Shown here: one piece after another, positions 27,795-37,650 of the stretch | Layout of the letters: each line of letters opens with the position of its first letter | Numbering within the stretch: the first letter of the stretch is position 1 | NCBI RefSeq assembly: GCF_002091675.1 | Contig: NZ_BDAE01000002.1 | Location: 243,481 to 307,480 of the forward strand | DNA: 64,000 nt | From: Pseudomonas luteola NBRC 103146 | GTDB lineage: Bacteria; Pseudomonadota; Gammaproteobacteria; Pseudomonadales; Pseudomonadaceae | Direction: 5' to 3' | The notes under the pieces: model-generated | The model's database searches: none | Seen by the model: only the letters and a program-made list of their open reading frames with translations | Told to the model about the DNA's origin: nothing | Translations under genes and position numbers: made by a program

Positions 27795-27888
27795 GGCGAA
27801 AGCTCCTAAAAGAAGGCGTTCACCATAGACCGGTCCCTGGCCGCATCTACGCCCTGGGAGCGCAGCATTAACTTGGCTAATCGCTCAC

Positions 27889-28131
27889 TCAGTGATGAGC
27901 GGCTTCTTCCTCGACTCGTGCCGCACGCTCTGAAGAACGTACGGCCGGTGTGGCGGCCAGCTTGTCATCCAGCTCTTCCAGCTTGAATTCGACGTCTTTG
28001 AGTTGCGTGTTGATGGCGACCAATTGGTCTTCCAGCAGGCGAGCACGCGCCAGTGTTTCCCTGATGATTTTAAATGACGGGATTCCTACGACGACGATAA
28101 GAATCAAGGCAATGATCGAGGCGATGCTCAT
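27889..28131 (-). CDS. Small single-pass membrane protein with coiled coil
   Basis: 80 residues: an N-terminal membrane helix (MSIASIIALILIVVVGIPSF) followed by a charged heptad-like stretch (ETLARARLLEDQLVAIN, then LKDVEFKLEELDDKLA) and an acidic/His tail. The layout recalls PspB or YlaC-type envelope proteins but I cannot assign it. AGGA lies eight bases before the ATG at 28131. Confidence 0.6.
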   Translation of the reverse strand: MSIASIIALILIVVVGIPSFKIIRETLARARLLEDQLVAINTQLKDVEFKLEELDDKLAATPAVRSSERAARVEEEAAHH

Positions 28132-28535
28132 GGGTGGGGTCCTTTTATCGGCAGTCATCAAACTGCGGCATTCCATTACCAGGGGCTTTCCCGCATGAGT
28201 CTCGGAAAGTATGGCGAGTCGATACCGCGTCTGGTCTCGGCTACGCTTTTAAAGGCGCGCCGATCCGTGGTTAAGGGCGAGATGATGCTCTAATGCCATC
28301 AACTCCCGCTGTGACAGTGCAAATAATGTTTTGCTCCTCAATGCAACCGCATTCGCAGACAAAAGGTCGCCGTCGCGGTATGGATTCGTGTGGAAAAACA
28401 GGTTCGGGCTGCGTACCAGACACGCTGGCGCAAGGTCTGGTGGTGGAACCACGACAGCGGCCTGCAAGTCACACCCGCAGGCGCCCCAGATGCTCTGCAG
28501 GCGGCTGGCGCAGTTGATCTGCCAAAGGAAAAACA
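28132..28535. other. Intergenic stretch with a possible gene remnant
   Basis: About 400 bp without a clear gene. One reading from GTG at 28390 gives 49 codons (KVWWWNHDSGLQVTPAG in the middle) and ends in TGA overlapping the esterase start (ATGA). Codon use looks plausible but there is no ribosome binding site or recognisable family; it may be the tail of a decayed gene. The esterase promoter must also lie here. Confidence 0.3.
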
Positions 28536-30131
28536 ATGACTCCATCCCTAAAGAAACTGATAACCCTAGGGCTGCTCATGGCGCCTCTGGGTGCCTTCGC
28601 TCAACCCGGCGCGTTGACTGAGGTAGGCATCGACAGTGGCCGCTTGAAAGGCAGCCAGTCGGGCGATGTCATCTCCTTCAAAGGCATTCCCTTTACGGCC
28701 CCGCCGGTGGGTGAGAACCGGTGGCGTGCGCCTCAGCGCGTGAAACCCTGGCGCGGTGTACGCGAAGCCACAGCCTATGGCGCTGACTGTATGCAAAAGC
28801 CGATCGCCAGCGACGCGGCCCCGCTGGGAGCAGAGCCTTCCGAGGATTGCCTGTACCTCAACGTCTGGCGTCCGGCGCAGGAGACGGCAAACCGCAAGGC
28901 CACGCTGCCGGTTGTCGTCTGGATTTATGGCGGTGGCTACGTCAATGGCGGTGCTTCGCCGTCGGTCTATGACGGTAGCGCTTTTGCCCGCGATGGCGTG
29001 GTCTTTGTCAGTTTCAACTACCGGATCGGCCGCTTCGGCTTTTTCGCCCATCCTGCGCTGACGGCTGCAAAAGAAGGTCCGCTGGGCAACTATGGCTATA
29101 TGGATCAGATCGCTGCGCTGCAATGGGTGAAGCGCAACATCCGTCAGTTCGGCGGTGACCCAAACAACGTTACCGTCATGGGTGAGTCTGCTGGCGGCGG
29201 CTCGGTGCTCAATATCACCACCACGCCACTGACGCGGGGGCTGTTTGACCGTGCCATCGTCATGTCAGGGGGCGGACGTTCCTTGATGGGTGAGCTGCAT
29301 GAGATCAGCCGCGACTTGCCCGGGAATCCCTCCGCCGAGACCATCGGCAAGAATTTCGCCCGCAGTGTTGGTGTTGAAGGCACTGGTTCTAAGGCATTGA
29401 AGGCGCTGCGTGAATTGCCGGCCAGCCGTGTGCTGGGCGACCTGAACATGATGACCATGGGCAGCAATGCCTCTACTTACGTGGGCGGACCGGTACTCGA
29501 CGGGCGGGTCGTGGTGGGTACACCGGAGCAGGTCTACAGCGCCGGTCAGGAAAACAAGGTGCCCATGCTGATCGGTTCGACCAGCGCCGATCTTGGCTTT
29601 AATACGGCCAAGACAATGGAAGAGCTGTTCGCACCGTTTGGGCGTGAAGCAGAGCGGGCCCGTCAGTTATACGACCCGGAAAATACAGGCGATGTGCAGG
29701 CGGTAGGGGCCGCAGTTGCTATGGACCGGATGATGACGGAGCCGGCTCGTTTCGTTGCCAGCAAGATCTCCCAGCATGATCGCCAGGCATTTCTTTATCG
29801 CTTCTCCTACGTCGCCGATTCGCTGCGCAGTGAGACCAAAGGGGCGCAGCATGCCAGCGAAATTCCCTATTTCTTCAAAACGCTGGAAGCGCGATATGGC
29901 GACAAGGTAACGGACAAGGATCAGGACATGGCAAACGAGGCCCATGCCATCTTTGTTAATTTCATCAAGACGGGTAATCCCAACGGTACAAATGTGGCGC
30001 GCTGGCTGCCGTTCAACCGTGAGGGCAATCTGGTCATGGATTTCGCGGCCGATGAAGGTCCGGTTCTTAAAGAGGACCCCTGGAAAGAGCGCCTCGACCT
30101 GATCGAGAAAACTCAGCACGCCAAACCGTAA
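28536..30131 (+). CDS. Secreted type-B carboxylesterase
   Basis: 531 residues. A Sec signal (KKLITLGLLMAPLGAFA-QP) precedes the alpha/beta-hydrolase domain. The type-B signatures are SEDCLYLNVWRPA and VTVMGESAGGGSVL with the catalytic Ser; the catalytic His is probably in GAQHASEIPYFF. IYGGGYVNGG is the oxyanion region. Such enzymes hydrolyse carboxylic esters in the periplasm or outside; the substrate is unknown. AAAGGA lies before the ATG. Confidence 0.9.
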   Translation: MTPSLKKLITLGLLMAPLGAFAQPGALTEVGIDSGRLKGSQSGDVISFKGIPFTAPPVGENRWRAPQRVKPWRGVREATAYGADCMQKPIASDAAPLGAEPSEDCLYLNVWRPAQETANRKATLPVVVWIYGGGYVNGGASPSVYDGSAFARDGVVFVSFNYRIGRFGFFAHPALTAAKEGPLGNYGYMDQIAALQWVKRNIRQFGGDPNNVTVMGESAGGGSVLNITTTPLTRGLFDRAIVMSGGGRSLMGELHEISRDLPGNPSAETIGKNFARSVGVEGTGSKALKALRELPASRVLGDLNMMTMGSNASTYVGGPVLDGRVVVGTPEQVYSAGQENKVPMLIGSTSADLGFNTAKTMEELFAPFGREAERARQLYDPENTGDVQAVGAAVAMDRMMTEPARFVASKISQHDRQAFLYRFSYVADSLRSETKGAQHASEIPYFFKTLEARYGDKVTDKDQDMANEAHAIFVNFIKTGNPNGTNVARWLPFNREGNLVMDFAADEGPVLKEDPWKERLDLIEKTQHAKP

Positions 30132-30259
30132 GCTATTCGTCGAGCCGGTCATGGCCGGCTCGACATGCCTGTTTTCCCTGTTTTTCTCTCTCTGGCAACC
30201 CATCCGCCATCACACTTCGCAGATTGACAACCGTGCCAATTCTTCTCATAGTTTTGCCA

Positions 30260-30273
30260 CGCAAACGTTTGCG
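30260..30273. promoter_or_regulatory. RbsR operator (LacI-type palindrome)
   Basis: CGCAAACGTTTGCG, a 14-bp perfect palindrome with the AACGTT core typical of LacI-family operators, lies 30 bp before rbsB. The operon encodes its own LacI-type regulator (rbsR), so ribose-responsive repression is expected. Confidence 0.85.
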
Positions 30274-30302
30274 CCATAACAAAGACAACAATGGAGTGCA
30301 CC

Positions 30303-31262
30303 ATGAACGCATCCCGCCCTATGCGGCTTCTCGCTGCTGCTGTTCTGTTTTCCACGACTTCCGCTTTTCTGCCCTTGTCCGCGGCTTATGCTCAGGATGC
30401 GGATAAACCCAAGGTCGCGCTGGTGATGAAGTCTCTCGCCAACGAGTTCTTCCGCACCATGGAAGACGGTGCCAAGGGTTATCAAAAAGAGCATTCTGAC
30501 CAGTTCGATCTGATCTCCAATGGCATCAAGGACGAAACCGACACGTCCAGCCAGATTCGTATTGTCGAGCAGATGATCGTGTCCCAGGTCGATGCCATCG
30601 TCATCGCACCGGCAGATTCCAAGGCGTTGGTGCCCGTCATCAAGAAAGCCATGGATGCAGGCATCAAGGTCGTAAACATCGACAACCGTCTGGATCAGGA
30701 CGTACTCAAGAGCAAGCAGCTTGACGTGCCCTTCGTAGGCCCGGACAACCGCAAGGGTGCCCGTCTGGTAGGTGAGTACCTGGCCAAGCAGCTCAAGGCT
30801 GGTGACGAAGTTGGCATCATCGAGGGCGTTTCCACTACCTTCAATGCCCAGCAGCGCACCGCTGGCTTCAAGGACGCTATGGAAGCGGCCAACATGAAGA
30901 TCGTGGGTGTCCAGTCCGGCTCCTGGGAGATCGACAAGGGCAACGCCGTGGCCTCTGCCATGATGAACGAACATCCCAATCTGAAGGCGCTGCTGGCTGG
31001 TAATGACAGCATGGCCCTGGGCGCTGTTTCTGCCGTTCGCGCTGCGGGCAAAAAGGGCGAAGTATTGGTAGTGGGTTACGACAACATCAATGCCATCAAG
31101 CCCATGCTCAAGGACGGCCGCGTTCTGGCTACGGCTGACCAGTACGCCAGCAAGCAGGCGGTCTTTGGTATCGACGCTGCGCTCAAGCTGGTCAAGGGTG
31201 AGTCCACCGGTGCTGTCGACGGTGTGATCGAAACGCCTGTCGAGCTGGTAACCAAGCCGTAA
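30303..31262 (+). CDS. rbsB: Ribose ABC transporter, periplasmic binding protein
   Basis: 319 residues. A Sec signal ends at AAYA-QD; the mature protein is a two-lobe sugar-binding protein (ALVMKSLANEFFRTMEDG, NIDNRLDQD, ALLAGNDSMALGAVSA, VVGYDNINAIKPML). It delivers ribose to RbsAC. I chose the ATG at 30303, preceded by GGAG, not the one four codons upstream. First gene of rbsBACRKD, behind a perfect LacI-type operator. Confidence 0.93.
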   Translation: MNASRPMRLLAAAVLFSTTSAFLPLSAAYAQDADKPKVALVMKSLANEFFRTMEDGAKGYQKEHSDQFDLISNGIKDETDTSSQIRIVEQMIVSQVDAIVIAPADSKALVPVIKKAMDAGIKVVNIDNRLDQDVLKSKQLDVPFVGPDNRKGARLVGEYLAKQLKAGDEVGIIEGVSTTFNAQQRTAGFKDAMEAANMKIVGVQSGSWEIDKGNAVASAMMNEHPNLKALLAGNDSMALGAVSAVRAAGKKGEVLVVGYDNINAIKPMLKDGRVLATADQYASKQAVFGIDAALKLVKGESTGAVDGVIETPVELVTKP

Positions 31263-31356
31263 TTCATCCTTACCCGCCGGGCTTTGGCGCGGAGTCGATC
31301 GTATTCGCCTTTGCACCGGAGTCTTGCGGGGCACCTGAGTTTTAAAGGAGACCGTC

Positions 31357-32910
31357 ATGTCGGGCAGGCCAGTCCTTTCCATTACCGGCATCGGCAAGAC
31401 CTATGCGCAACCCGTTCTGGGAGAAGTCAGCCTTGAGCTGTATCCCGGCGAGGTGTTGGCGCTGACAGGTGAGAACGGCGCCGGCAAGAGTACGTTGTCC
31501 AAGATCATCGCGGGGCTGACTCCGCCCACGACCGGGCAGATGACCTTTCTCGATCAGCCCTACACCCCCGGTAGCCGCACCGAGGCCGAGCGCCTGGGCG
31601 TGCGCATGGTTATGCAGGAGCTCAACCTGCTGCCGACCCTGACCGTTGCCGAAAACCTGTTTCTCGATAACCTGCCCAGTCGGGGCGGGTGGATTTCCCG
31701 CGGGAGGTTGCGTGAGCAGGCACGGCTGGCCATGGCGCAGGTCGGGCTGGATGCTATTGATCCGGATACCCTGGTCTCTGATCTGGGGGTCGGCCACCAG
31801 CAGATGGTCGAGATCGCCCGTAATCTGATCGGTGACTGCCGCATCCTGATTCTCGACGAGCCTACCGCCATGCTGACGGCGCGCGAGGTCGACCTGTTGT
31901 TCGAGCAGATCGAGCGCCTGCAGGCCCGTGGTGTCGCCATCGTCTACATCTCCCACCGCCTGGAAGAACTCAAGCGCATCTCCCAGCGGATCGCGGTTCT
32001 ACGCGATGGCCGGTTGGTCGCCGCCGAGTCCATTAGCCGTTACAACACCGATCAGCTGGTAGCGCTGATGGTGGGACGTGAGCTGGGTGAGCATATTGAC
32101 CTGGGCGAGCGCCACATTGGCGCGCCGATACTGAAAGTGGACAAGCTGAGCCGTGCCGGCAAGGTCTGCGATGTATCGTTCGAGGTTCGCGCTGGAGAGA
32201 TTCTCGGTATTTCCGGCTTGATCGGCGCGGGTCGTACCGAATTGCTGCGGCTCATCTACGGCGCCGACCGGGCCGATAGCGGGCGTGTTTTTGTGGGTAA
32301 TCCGCTGCGTGAAGTCAACGTCAGCTCGCCAGCCGAGGCGGTACGCAATGGCATCGCCCTGATCACCGAAGATCGCAAGGGGGAGGGGCTGTTACTCACC
32401 CAGTCCATCTGCGCGAATCTGGCGCTGGGCAATATGCCTGCCGTTGCCAAGCGCGGCGTGGTTCAGTCTGCGTCCGAACTTGCGTTGGCTGAGCGGCAGA
32501 TCAAGGCCATGCGCATTCGCAGCTCCAGCCCCCATCAGCCGGTGGGTGAGCTTTCCGGCGGTAATCAGCAGAAGGTCGTAATCGGCCGCTGGCTGGAGCG
32601 TGATTGTCAGGTGCTGTTGTTCGATGAGCCTACCCGGGGCATCGACATCGGCGCCAAGTTCGATATCTACGGCTTACTGGGCGAACTGACCCGGCAGGGC
32701 AAGGGGCTCGTTGTCGTGTCCAGTGACCTGCGTGAGCTGATGTTGATCTGCGATCGGATTGCCGTGTTGTCTGCCGGCCGTCTCATGGAAACCTTTGACC
32801 GTAACGATTGGAGCCAGGATCGCCTCCTGGCCGCCGCCTTTGCCGGATACAGCAGCCGTGAAGCGATGCTGGGCGAAGCGGTTTCTCCCATACAGGAACT
32901 CTCCGTATGA
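31357..32910 (+). CDS. rbsA: Ribose ABC transporter, ATP-binding protein
   Basis: 517 residues with two nucleotide-binding domains, as in all CUT2-type sugar importers. The first has Walker A GENGAGKST, LILDEPTAML and a degenerate signature; the second has the altered P-loop GAGRTELLRL and the signature LSGGNQQKVVIGRWL. It powers ribose uptake with RbsC. Its stop overlaps the rbsC start by four bases. Confidence 0.93.
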   Translation: MSGRPVLSITGIGKTYAQPVLGEVSLELYPGEVLALTGENGAGKSTLSKIIAGLTPPTTGQMTFLDQPYTPGSRTEAERLGVRMVMQELNLLPTLTVAENLFLDNLPSRGGWISRGRLREQARLAMAQVGLDAIDPDTLVSDLGVGHQQMVEIARNLIGDCRILILDEPTAMLTAREVDLLFEQIERLQARGVAIVYISHRLEELKRISQRIAVLRDGRLVAAESISRYNTDQLVALMVGRELGEHIDLGERHIGAPILKVDKLSRAGKVCDVSFEVRAGEILGISGLIGAGRTELLRLIYGADRADSGRVFVGNPLREVNVSSPAEAVRNGIALITEDRKGEGLLLTQSICANLALGNMPAVAKRGVVQSASELALAERQIKAMRIRSSSPHQPVGELSGGNQQKVVIGRWLERDCQVLLFDEPTRGIDIGAKFDIYGLLGELTRQGKGLVVVSSDLRELMLICDRIAVLSAGRLMETFDRNDWSQDRLLAAAFAGYSSREAMLGEAVSPIQELSV

Positions 32911-33890
32911 ACACTACCGTAACTCCGGCCGCGCCCAAGCGCAGCAGCAGTGTGTCTGGCCTGGGCACCTACCTGGGACTGGCCGGTGCCTTGCTGGCCA
33001 TGATCGTGCTGTTCTCCGCCATGAGCAGCCATTTCCTGTCCTATAACACCTTCACCACTCTGGCCAACCAGATTCCGGACCTGATGGTGCTGTCGGTGGG
33101 CATGACGCTGATCCTCATCATCGGTGGGATCGACTTGTCCGTAGGTTCGGTGCTGGCACTGGCGGCCTCGGTCGTTAGCGTGGCTACGCTCAACTGGGGG
33201 TGGGGTATCTTCCCGGCAGCGGCCCTAGGTATGGTTTGCGCAGCCTTGGCAGGCACCGTGACGGGCAGCGTAACCGTGGCATGGCGGATTCCTTCATTTA
33301 TCGTCTCCCTGGGTGTGCTGGAAATGGCGCGGGGACTGGCCTACCAATTAACGGATTCGCGCACGGCCTACATCGGTGACGCCTATGGTTGGCTGTCCAC
33401 GCCGTTCGCCTTTGGGATTTCGCCTTCCTTTATCATCGCGCTGCTGGTGATTGCCGTTGCCCATGCCTTGCTGACGCGCAGCGTGTTTGGCCGCTATCTC
33501 GTCGCCATCGGCACCAACGAAGAAGCAGTGCGCCTGGCGGGTATCAACCCCAAGCCTTACAAAATCCTGGTTTTTGCTCTGATGGGCCTGCTGGCAGGGT
33601 TGGCCGCGTTGTTTCAGGTGTCCCGTTTGGAAGCGGCTGACCCCAACGCCGGCGCCGGGCTTGAATTGCAGGTCATCGCGGCGGTGGTGATCGGCGGAAC
33701 GAGCCTCATGGGCGGACGCGGTTCGGTCATCAGCACGTTCTTTGGTGTGCTGATCATTTCCGTGCTGGCCGCCGGGCTTGCACAGATTGGCGCCAGCGAG
33801 CCGACCAAACGCATCATTACCGGTGCGGTGATCGTGGTGGCCGTGGTGCTGGACACCTACCGCAGCCATCGCGCCAAGCGCCGAGGCTAA
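32907..33890 (+). CDS. rbsC: Ribose ABC transporter, permease
   Basis: 327 residues with eight to ten membrane segments. GGIDLSVGSVLALA and the cytoplasmic loop GTNEEAVRLAGINPK (the contact with the ATPase) are the CUT2 permease signatures. Overlaps rbsA by four bases (ATGA), implying coupled translation. Confidence 0.93.
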   Translation: MNTTVTPAAPKRSSSVSGLGTYLGLAGALLAMIVLFSAMSSHFLSYNTFTTLANQIPDLMVLSVGMTLILIIGGIDLSVGSVLALAASVVSVATLNWGWGIFPAAALGMVCAALAGTVTGSVTVAWRIPSFIVSLGVLEMARGLAYQLTDSRTAYIGDAYGWLSTPFAFGISPSFIIALLVIAVAHALLTRSVFGRYLVAIGTNEEAVRLAGINPKPYKILVFALMGLLAGLAALFQVSRLEAADPNAGAGLELQVIAAVVIGGTSLMGGRGSVISTFFGVLIISVLAAGLAQIGASEPTKRIITGAVIVVAVVLDTYRSHRAKRRG

Positions 33891-33892
33891 CC

Positions 33893-34909
33893 ATGGCGAC
33901 CATCAAGGACGTTGCGGCACTGGCCGGTATCTCCTATACCACCGTGTCGCACGTGCTCAATGGTACTCGCCCGGTCAGCGCGGAAGTGCGCACCAAGGTC
34001 GAGGCGGCCATCGACCAGCTGGGTTACGTTCCCAGCGGCGTGGCCCGCTCGCTCAAGGCCAAGGCCACCAGCACCATCGGGCTGCTCGTGCCCAATGGCA
34101 GCAACCCGTACTTCGCGGAGCTGGCGCGGGGTATCGAGGATCACTGCGAGCGTAACGGCTACAGCGTCATCCTCTGCAACTCCGATGACAATAACGACAA
34201 GCAGCGCCGTTACCTGCGTGTGCTGCTGGAGCGGCGTATCGACGGCTTGATTGTGGCCACCGTGGGCGGCGACGGTGAGTTCGCCCAGGCCTTGGCTGCA
34301 GTCAAGGTGCCGATGGTGCTGGTCGACCGCCCGCTGGAAGGCGTGGAGGCGGATCTGGTGCAGATCGACCATGAAGAGGGCGGCTATCTGGCAACGAGGC
34401 ACTTGTTGGCGTTGGGTCATCGGCGTATCGCCTGCCTGGGTGGGCCTGCCGAAACGCTGGTCGCTCAGGAACGCCTGGCTGGTTATTGCCGTGCGATGAA
34501 GGAAGCTGGGCAGACGATACAGCCTGCGTGGCTGCTCAATACCGAGTTTACTAGCGCCGCCGGTTATACCGCTGCCGCACAGTTGTTGGAAAAGAATGCG
34601 CCTACAGCCATTTTTGCCGGGAACGATATGATCGGAATCGGTATCCTGCGCGCCGCCGCCGAGCGCGGCCTGCGCGTTCCGCAGGAGCTGTCCATCGTAG
34701 GTTTCGACGATATTGCCGTGAGCCGCTACCTTTATCCGGCATTGACCACTGTGGGGCAGTCCATCCTGCAATTGGGCGAGCGCGCCGCCGGACAGCTACT
34801 GGCCCGGCTCGGGCAGCGGCACCGGCCCACACCCGAACATACCGTGGTGGCGCCTACCCTGGTGGTACGCGAGTCCACTGCGTCTATCGAATTGAACGAG
34901 AGTCCATAA
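33893..34909 (+). CDS. rbsR: LacI family repressor of the ribose operon
   Basis: 338 residues. The DNA-binding head is MATIKDVAALAGISYTTVSH with NGTRPVS, followed by the hinge helix (GVARSLKAKATSTIG) and a periplasmic-binding-protein-like effector domain (VDRPLEGVEADLVQIDHEEG, AIFAGNDMIGIGIL). It most likely binds the palindrome at 30260-30273 and releases it on ribose. It starts two bases after rbsC. Confidence 0.92.
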   Translation: MATIKDVAALAGISYTTVSHVLNGTRPVSAEVRTKVEAAIDQLGYVPSGVARSLKAKATSTIGLLVPNGSNPYFAELARGIEDHCERNGYSVILCNSDDNNDKQRRYLRVLLERRIDGLIVATVGGDGEFAQALAAVKVPMVLVDRPLEGVEADLVQIDHEEGGYLATRHLLALGHRRIACLGGPAETLVAQERLAGYCRAMKEAGQTIQPAWLLNTEFTSAAGYTAAAQLLEKNAPTAIFAGNDMIGIGILRAAAERGLRVPQELSIVGFDDIAVSRYLYPALTTVGQSILQLGERAAGQLLARLGQRHRPTPEHTVVAPTLVVRESTASIELNESP

Positions 34910-34910
34910 G

Positions 34911-35819
34911 ATGCAAGCAAAAATAGTGATCGTGGGGAGTCTGAATATGGACCTGGTCGTACGAACCCCCCGCGTGCCGGTAGGCGGCGAGACCCTGGCG
35001 GGCCGCAGCTTCGTGACAGCGCCTGGTGGCAAGGGTGCCAATCAGGCAGTGGCGTGTGCCCGTTTGGGCGCCCAGGTCACCATGATCGGCTGCGTAGGCC
35101 GTGACGCCTACGGCGAGCAGCTGCGCAGTGGATTGGAAGCCGAAGGCATCGAGTGCTCCACGGTCGAATCCGTAGAGGGTGTACCGACCGGTATCGCCTC
35201 CATTCTGGTCGATGATAATGGGCAGAATTGCATCGTGATCGTGGCGGGGAGCAATGGCGAGCTGTCGCCCGAGCACCTGACCCGCCACGACGCCGCATTG
35301 CAGGCTGCCGATGTAGTCATCGCCCAGCTGGAAGTGTCGGTCGCTACGGTCGAAAAGACGTTGACCCGCGCTCGTGAACTGGGAAAGACGGTCATTCTCA
35401 ACCCAGCACCAGCCGTAGGCCCGTTGCCTGCTCATTGGTATGGTCATGTGGATTACCTGGTTCCAAACGAGAGCGAGGCCGGCCTTCTGACCGGTATTGA
35501 GGTTAACTCGCTGGAAACAGCCGCCCAGGCTGCCCAGCAACTGCTTGATGCAGGCGCCAAGCGTATCCTGCTGACGATGGGCTCACAGGGCGTGCTGTAT
35601 AAGGATACCGAACGGCAGCAGCACTTCCCGGCGCAGGTTGTCCAGGCGGTGGATACCACGGCGGCCGGAGACACCTTTGTTGGCGGATTTGCCGCTGCCC
35701 TGGGTGAAGGTCTTCCATTGGAAGAGGCCGTTCGTTTGGGCCAGCAGGCGGCTGCGTTGTCCGTCACCCGTGCCGGAGCGCAACCCTCCATTCCCTATCG
35801 CCGCGAATTGAACATCTGA
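34911..35819 (+). CDS. rbsK: Ribokinase
   Basis: 302 residues, PfkB family. Signature 1 is [16 protein letters not shown]; signature 2, [17 protein letters not shown], holds the catalytic Asp (AAGD). It phosphorylates ribose to ribose 5-phosphate, feeding the pentose phosphate pathway. It starts one base after rbsR and is followed by rbsD. Confidence 0.94.
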   Translation: MQAKIVIVGSLNMDLVVRTPRVPVGGETLAGRSFVTAPGGKGANQAVACARLGAQVTMIGCVGRDAYGEQLRSGLEAEGIECSTVESVEGVPTGIASILVDDNGQNCIVIVAGSNGELSPEHLTRHDAALQAADVVIAQLEVSVATVEKTLTRARELGKTVILNPAPAVGPLPAHWYGHVDYLVPNESEAGLLTGIEVNSLETAAQAAQQLLDAGAKRILLTMGSQGVLYKDTERQQHFPAQVVQAVDTTAAGDTFVGGFAAALGEGLPLEEAVRLGQQAAALSVTRAGAQPSIPYRRELNI

Positions 35820-35827
35820 GAGCGCCC

Positions 35828-36232
35828 ATGAAAAAGACTCCTTTGCTTAACAGTGCGCTATCCCGCGTGATCGCCAGCCTTGGTCATGGTGATGTGATCG
35901 TGATCGGTGATGCCGGCATGCCCGTACCGCCCGGCGTGGAATGTATCGATCTGGCTGTGACTCATGGCGTGCCCGACTTCGCCACTACGCTACGCGTCAT
36001 CGTGAGTGAAATGCAGGTCGAGGCCCATGTCCTCGCCGAGGAGACTGTTGTCCAGCATCCGCCTGCCTTAGCTGAAATCCAGCGGTTAAGCGCCGCGGGC
36101 GAGTTGGGCAAGCGCCAGCTGGTAAGCCATGAGGACCTCAAGGCGCTATGCAAAAAGGCGCGCGTTCAGGTCCGCACCGGCGAATGCCAGCCCTATACCA
36201 ATATTGCATTGATTGCTGGCGTCACTTTCTGA
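35828..36232 (+). CDS. rbsD: D-ribose pyranase
   Basis: 134 residues, RbsD/FucU family. Catalytic His20 in [14 protein letters not shown] and the C-terminal [16 protein letters not shown] are as in the family. It interconverts pyranose and furanose forms of ribose so that ribokinase can act. Last gene of the rbs operon. Confidence 0.93.
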   Translation: MKKTPLLNSALSRVIASLGHGDVIVIGDAGMPVPPGVECIDLAVTHGVPDFATTLRVIVSEMQVEAHVLAEETVVQHPPALAEIQRLSAAGELGKRQLVSHEDLKALCKKARVQVRTGECQPYTNIALIAGVTF

Positions 36233-36250
36233 GACACCGGCAGGGCACGC

Positions 36251-37357
36251 TCACTGAGGCAGTCTATTCAGTGAGCGTGGCTCATGAATGGGGCAACCGT
36301 TGAACTGCCCCCTGAACCCGGATGACATCTCGTAGGCCGGCTTGCGAGAACGCATCACACCCCCAATGGGACGATGCGCTGCCAGGCCATGCCAGGGTGA
36401 GAACGCCATGCTGTCGTCTACTTCCCTGGCGCGGGCCTCCGTCCAGGTGGGCTGCGGATCGACTTCGATCCGGGCTACGGTGATATAAGGGCTTTCTTCC
36501 TCCGGCCACTGTGCTGAAGCATCCTCGACGGGCATCTTCTTCGCATCGGTAGCCAGCTGAACCCGCATCTCCCATACGCCACCCTGCCTGGCAAAGAATT
36601 CGCTTACCGCCTCGCGTAGCCCATTGGGTTTGCCGTTTACATTCAGCGGTGCGTCGGTCAGGGCCGTCAGCTCGGGAGAAGCAGGCGCCACGCTGAGTTT
36701 GGCGTAATAAGGGCCATACAGCAGGGGCACGCTGGTGTAGAAGGTTTCGCCCAGGATATGGGTTTCCGGATGGCCACCCAAGGATTTGAGCGTTGCACTT
36801 TCACCGCCAACGGCTTCGATTACCTTTTCAGTACCGCGCAGAACAGCCGACAGCGCTTTCTTGAGGCCCGGTGCCTTGTCGGTGGTTGCGGCCAGAAGCT
36901 TCAGGCTTTTCAGAAAGGCCTTTGGTGTTGCTGCCGAAAAAGCCGGTGCATTCACCATTACGAAATCCTGAGTCAGCTGGCCTTCACTACCCGGTAGGCG
37001 ATCTCCCTCCACACCAATGACCTTGAGCGCCAACCCCCGCGGCGAGGAGACGCTATCGTCCAGCAGATCTCCAGGGTTGGTCGAAAAGCGCAGCACGACA
37101 GGGTAGTCACCCATCTTGGCAAAGACACCCTGGGCAAGCTCCGGTGGCAGACCTTCCAGTACCTTCAGACGTCCCTGCAACAAGCCATGGCTCTTGGCAT
37201 GAACACTGCGTACGGCGTGCCCATAATCCTCGGAGGTCGTCTCGATGATCTTGCGCATCGTTTCGACAAGCTCGCGAGTGGTCTCGGCCTCATCCTCCGG
37301 GATCTGTTCAAATGATGGATCAAACAGCAGTGGGCGAATGGGAAGGGTGGTCGACAT
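36251..37357 (-). CDS. Catalase-like heme protein (catalase family)
   Basis: 368 residues, shorter than true catalases (about 480 or more). The distal side is present: the haem-distal His in SVHAKSHGLLQG, the RFSTNPGDLLDDSV segment and the conserved Asn in DFVMVNAPAF. The C-terminal AFSPWHGLAAHRPIGG is typical of this small group. I do not see the usual proximal-tyrosine motif (RxFxYxDT), so catalase activity is uncertain; relatives are described only as catalase-like. No signal peptide. Confidence 0.78.
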   Translation of the reverse strand: MSTTLPIRPLLFDPSFEQIPEDEAETTRELVETMRKIIETTSEDYGHAVRSVHAKSHGLLQGRLKVLEGLPPELAQGVFAKMGDYPVVLRFSTNPGDLLDDSVSSPRGLALKVIGVEGDRLPGSEGQLTQDFVMVNAPAFSAATPKAFLKSLKLLAATTDKAPGLKKALSAVLRGTEKVIEAVGGESATLKSLGGHPETHILGETFYTSVPLLYGPYYAKLSVAPASPELTALTDAPLNVNGKPNGLREAVSEFFARQGGVWEMRVQLATDAKKMPVEDASAQWPEEESPYITVARIEVDPQPTWTEARAREVDDSMAFSPWHGLAAHRPIGGVMRSRKPAYEMSSGFRGQFNGCPIHEPRSLNRLPQ

Positions 37358-37650
37358 GGAAAGTCCTCAGCTCATCAGGGTGCGTTATGTGGCATCGTTG
37401 TTATGGCGTGCGTACTGGCCACAAGCCTTCCTAACTCTGGACAAGCCCTGCTATCGATTGTTCATGAAAGGCGTTGATGAATGACAAATAGATAGCATTT
37501 TGTATACAAAACCCTGGCCTTACCGTCTCGTTTGGAGCGAATCGAATCTTTTCCGCTGCACATTCCGCTTAACGCAACAAAACACTACGAAATAAAACCC
37601 TTCCTACTGGCCGCAGTCCGTTAAAGAACGGTCTACCAGAGGAGAACGTC

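Noticed and set aside
28249-28545. 98-codon open frame on the minus strand between two genes
   Set aside because: No ribosome binding site, no family, and it overlaps the esterase start and leader.
30246-31397. 383-codon open frame on the minus strand
   Set aside because: Antisense to rbsB and crosses its operator; no recognisable domain.
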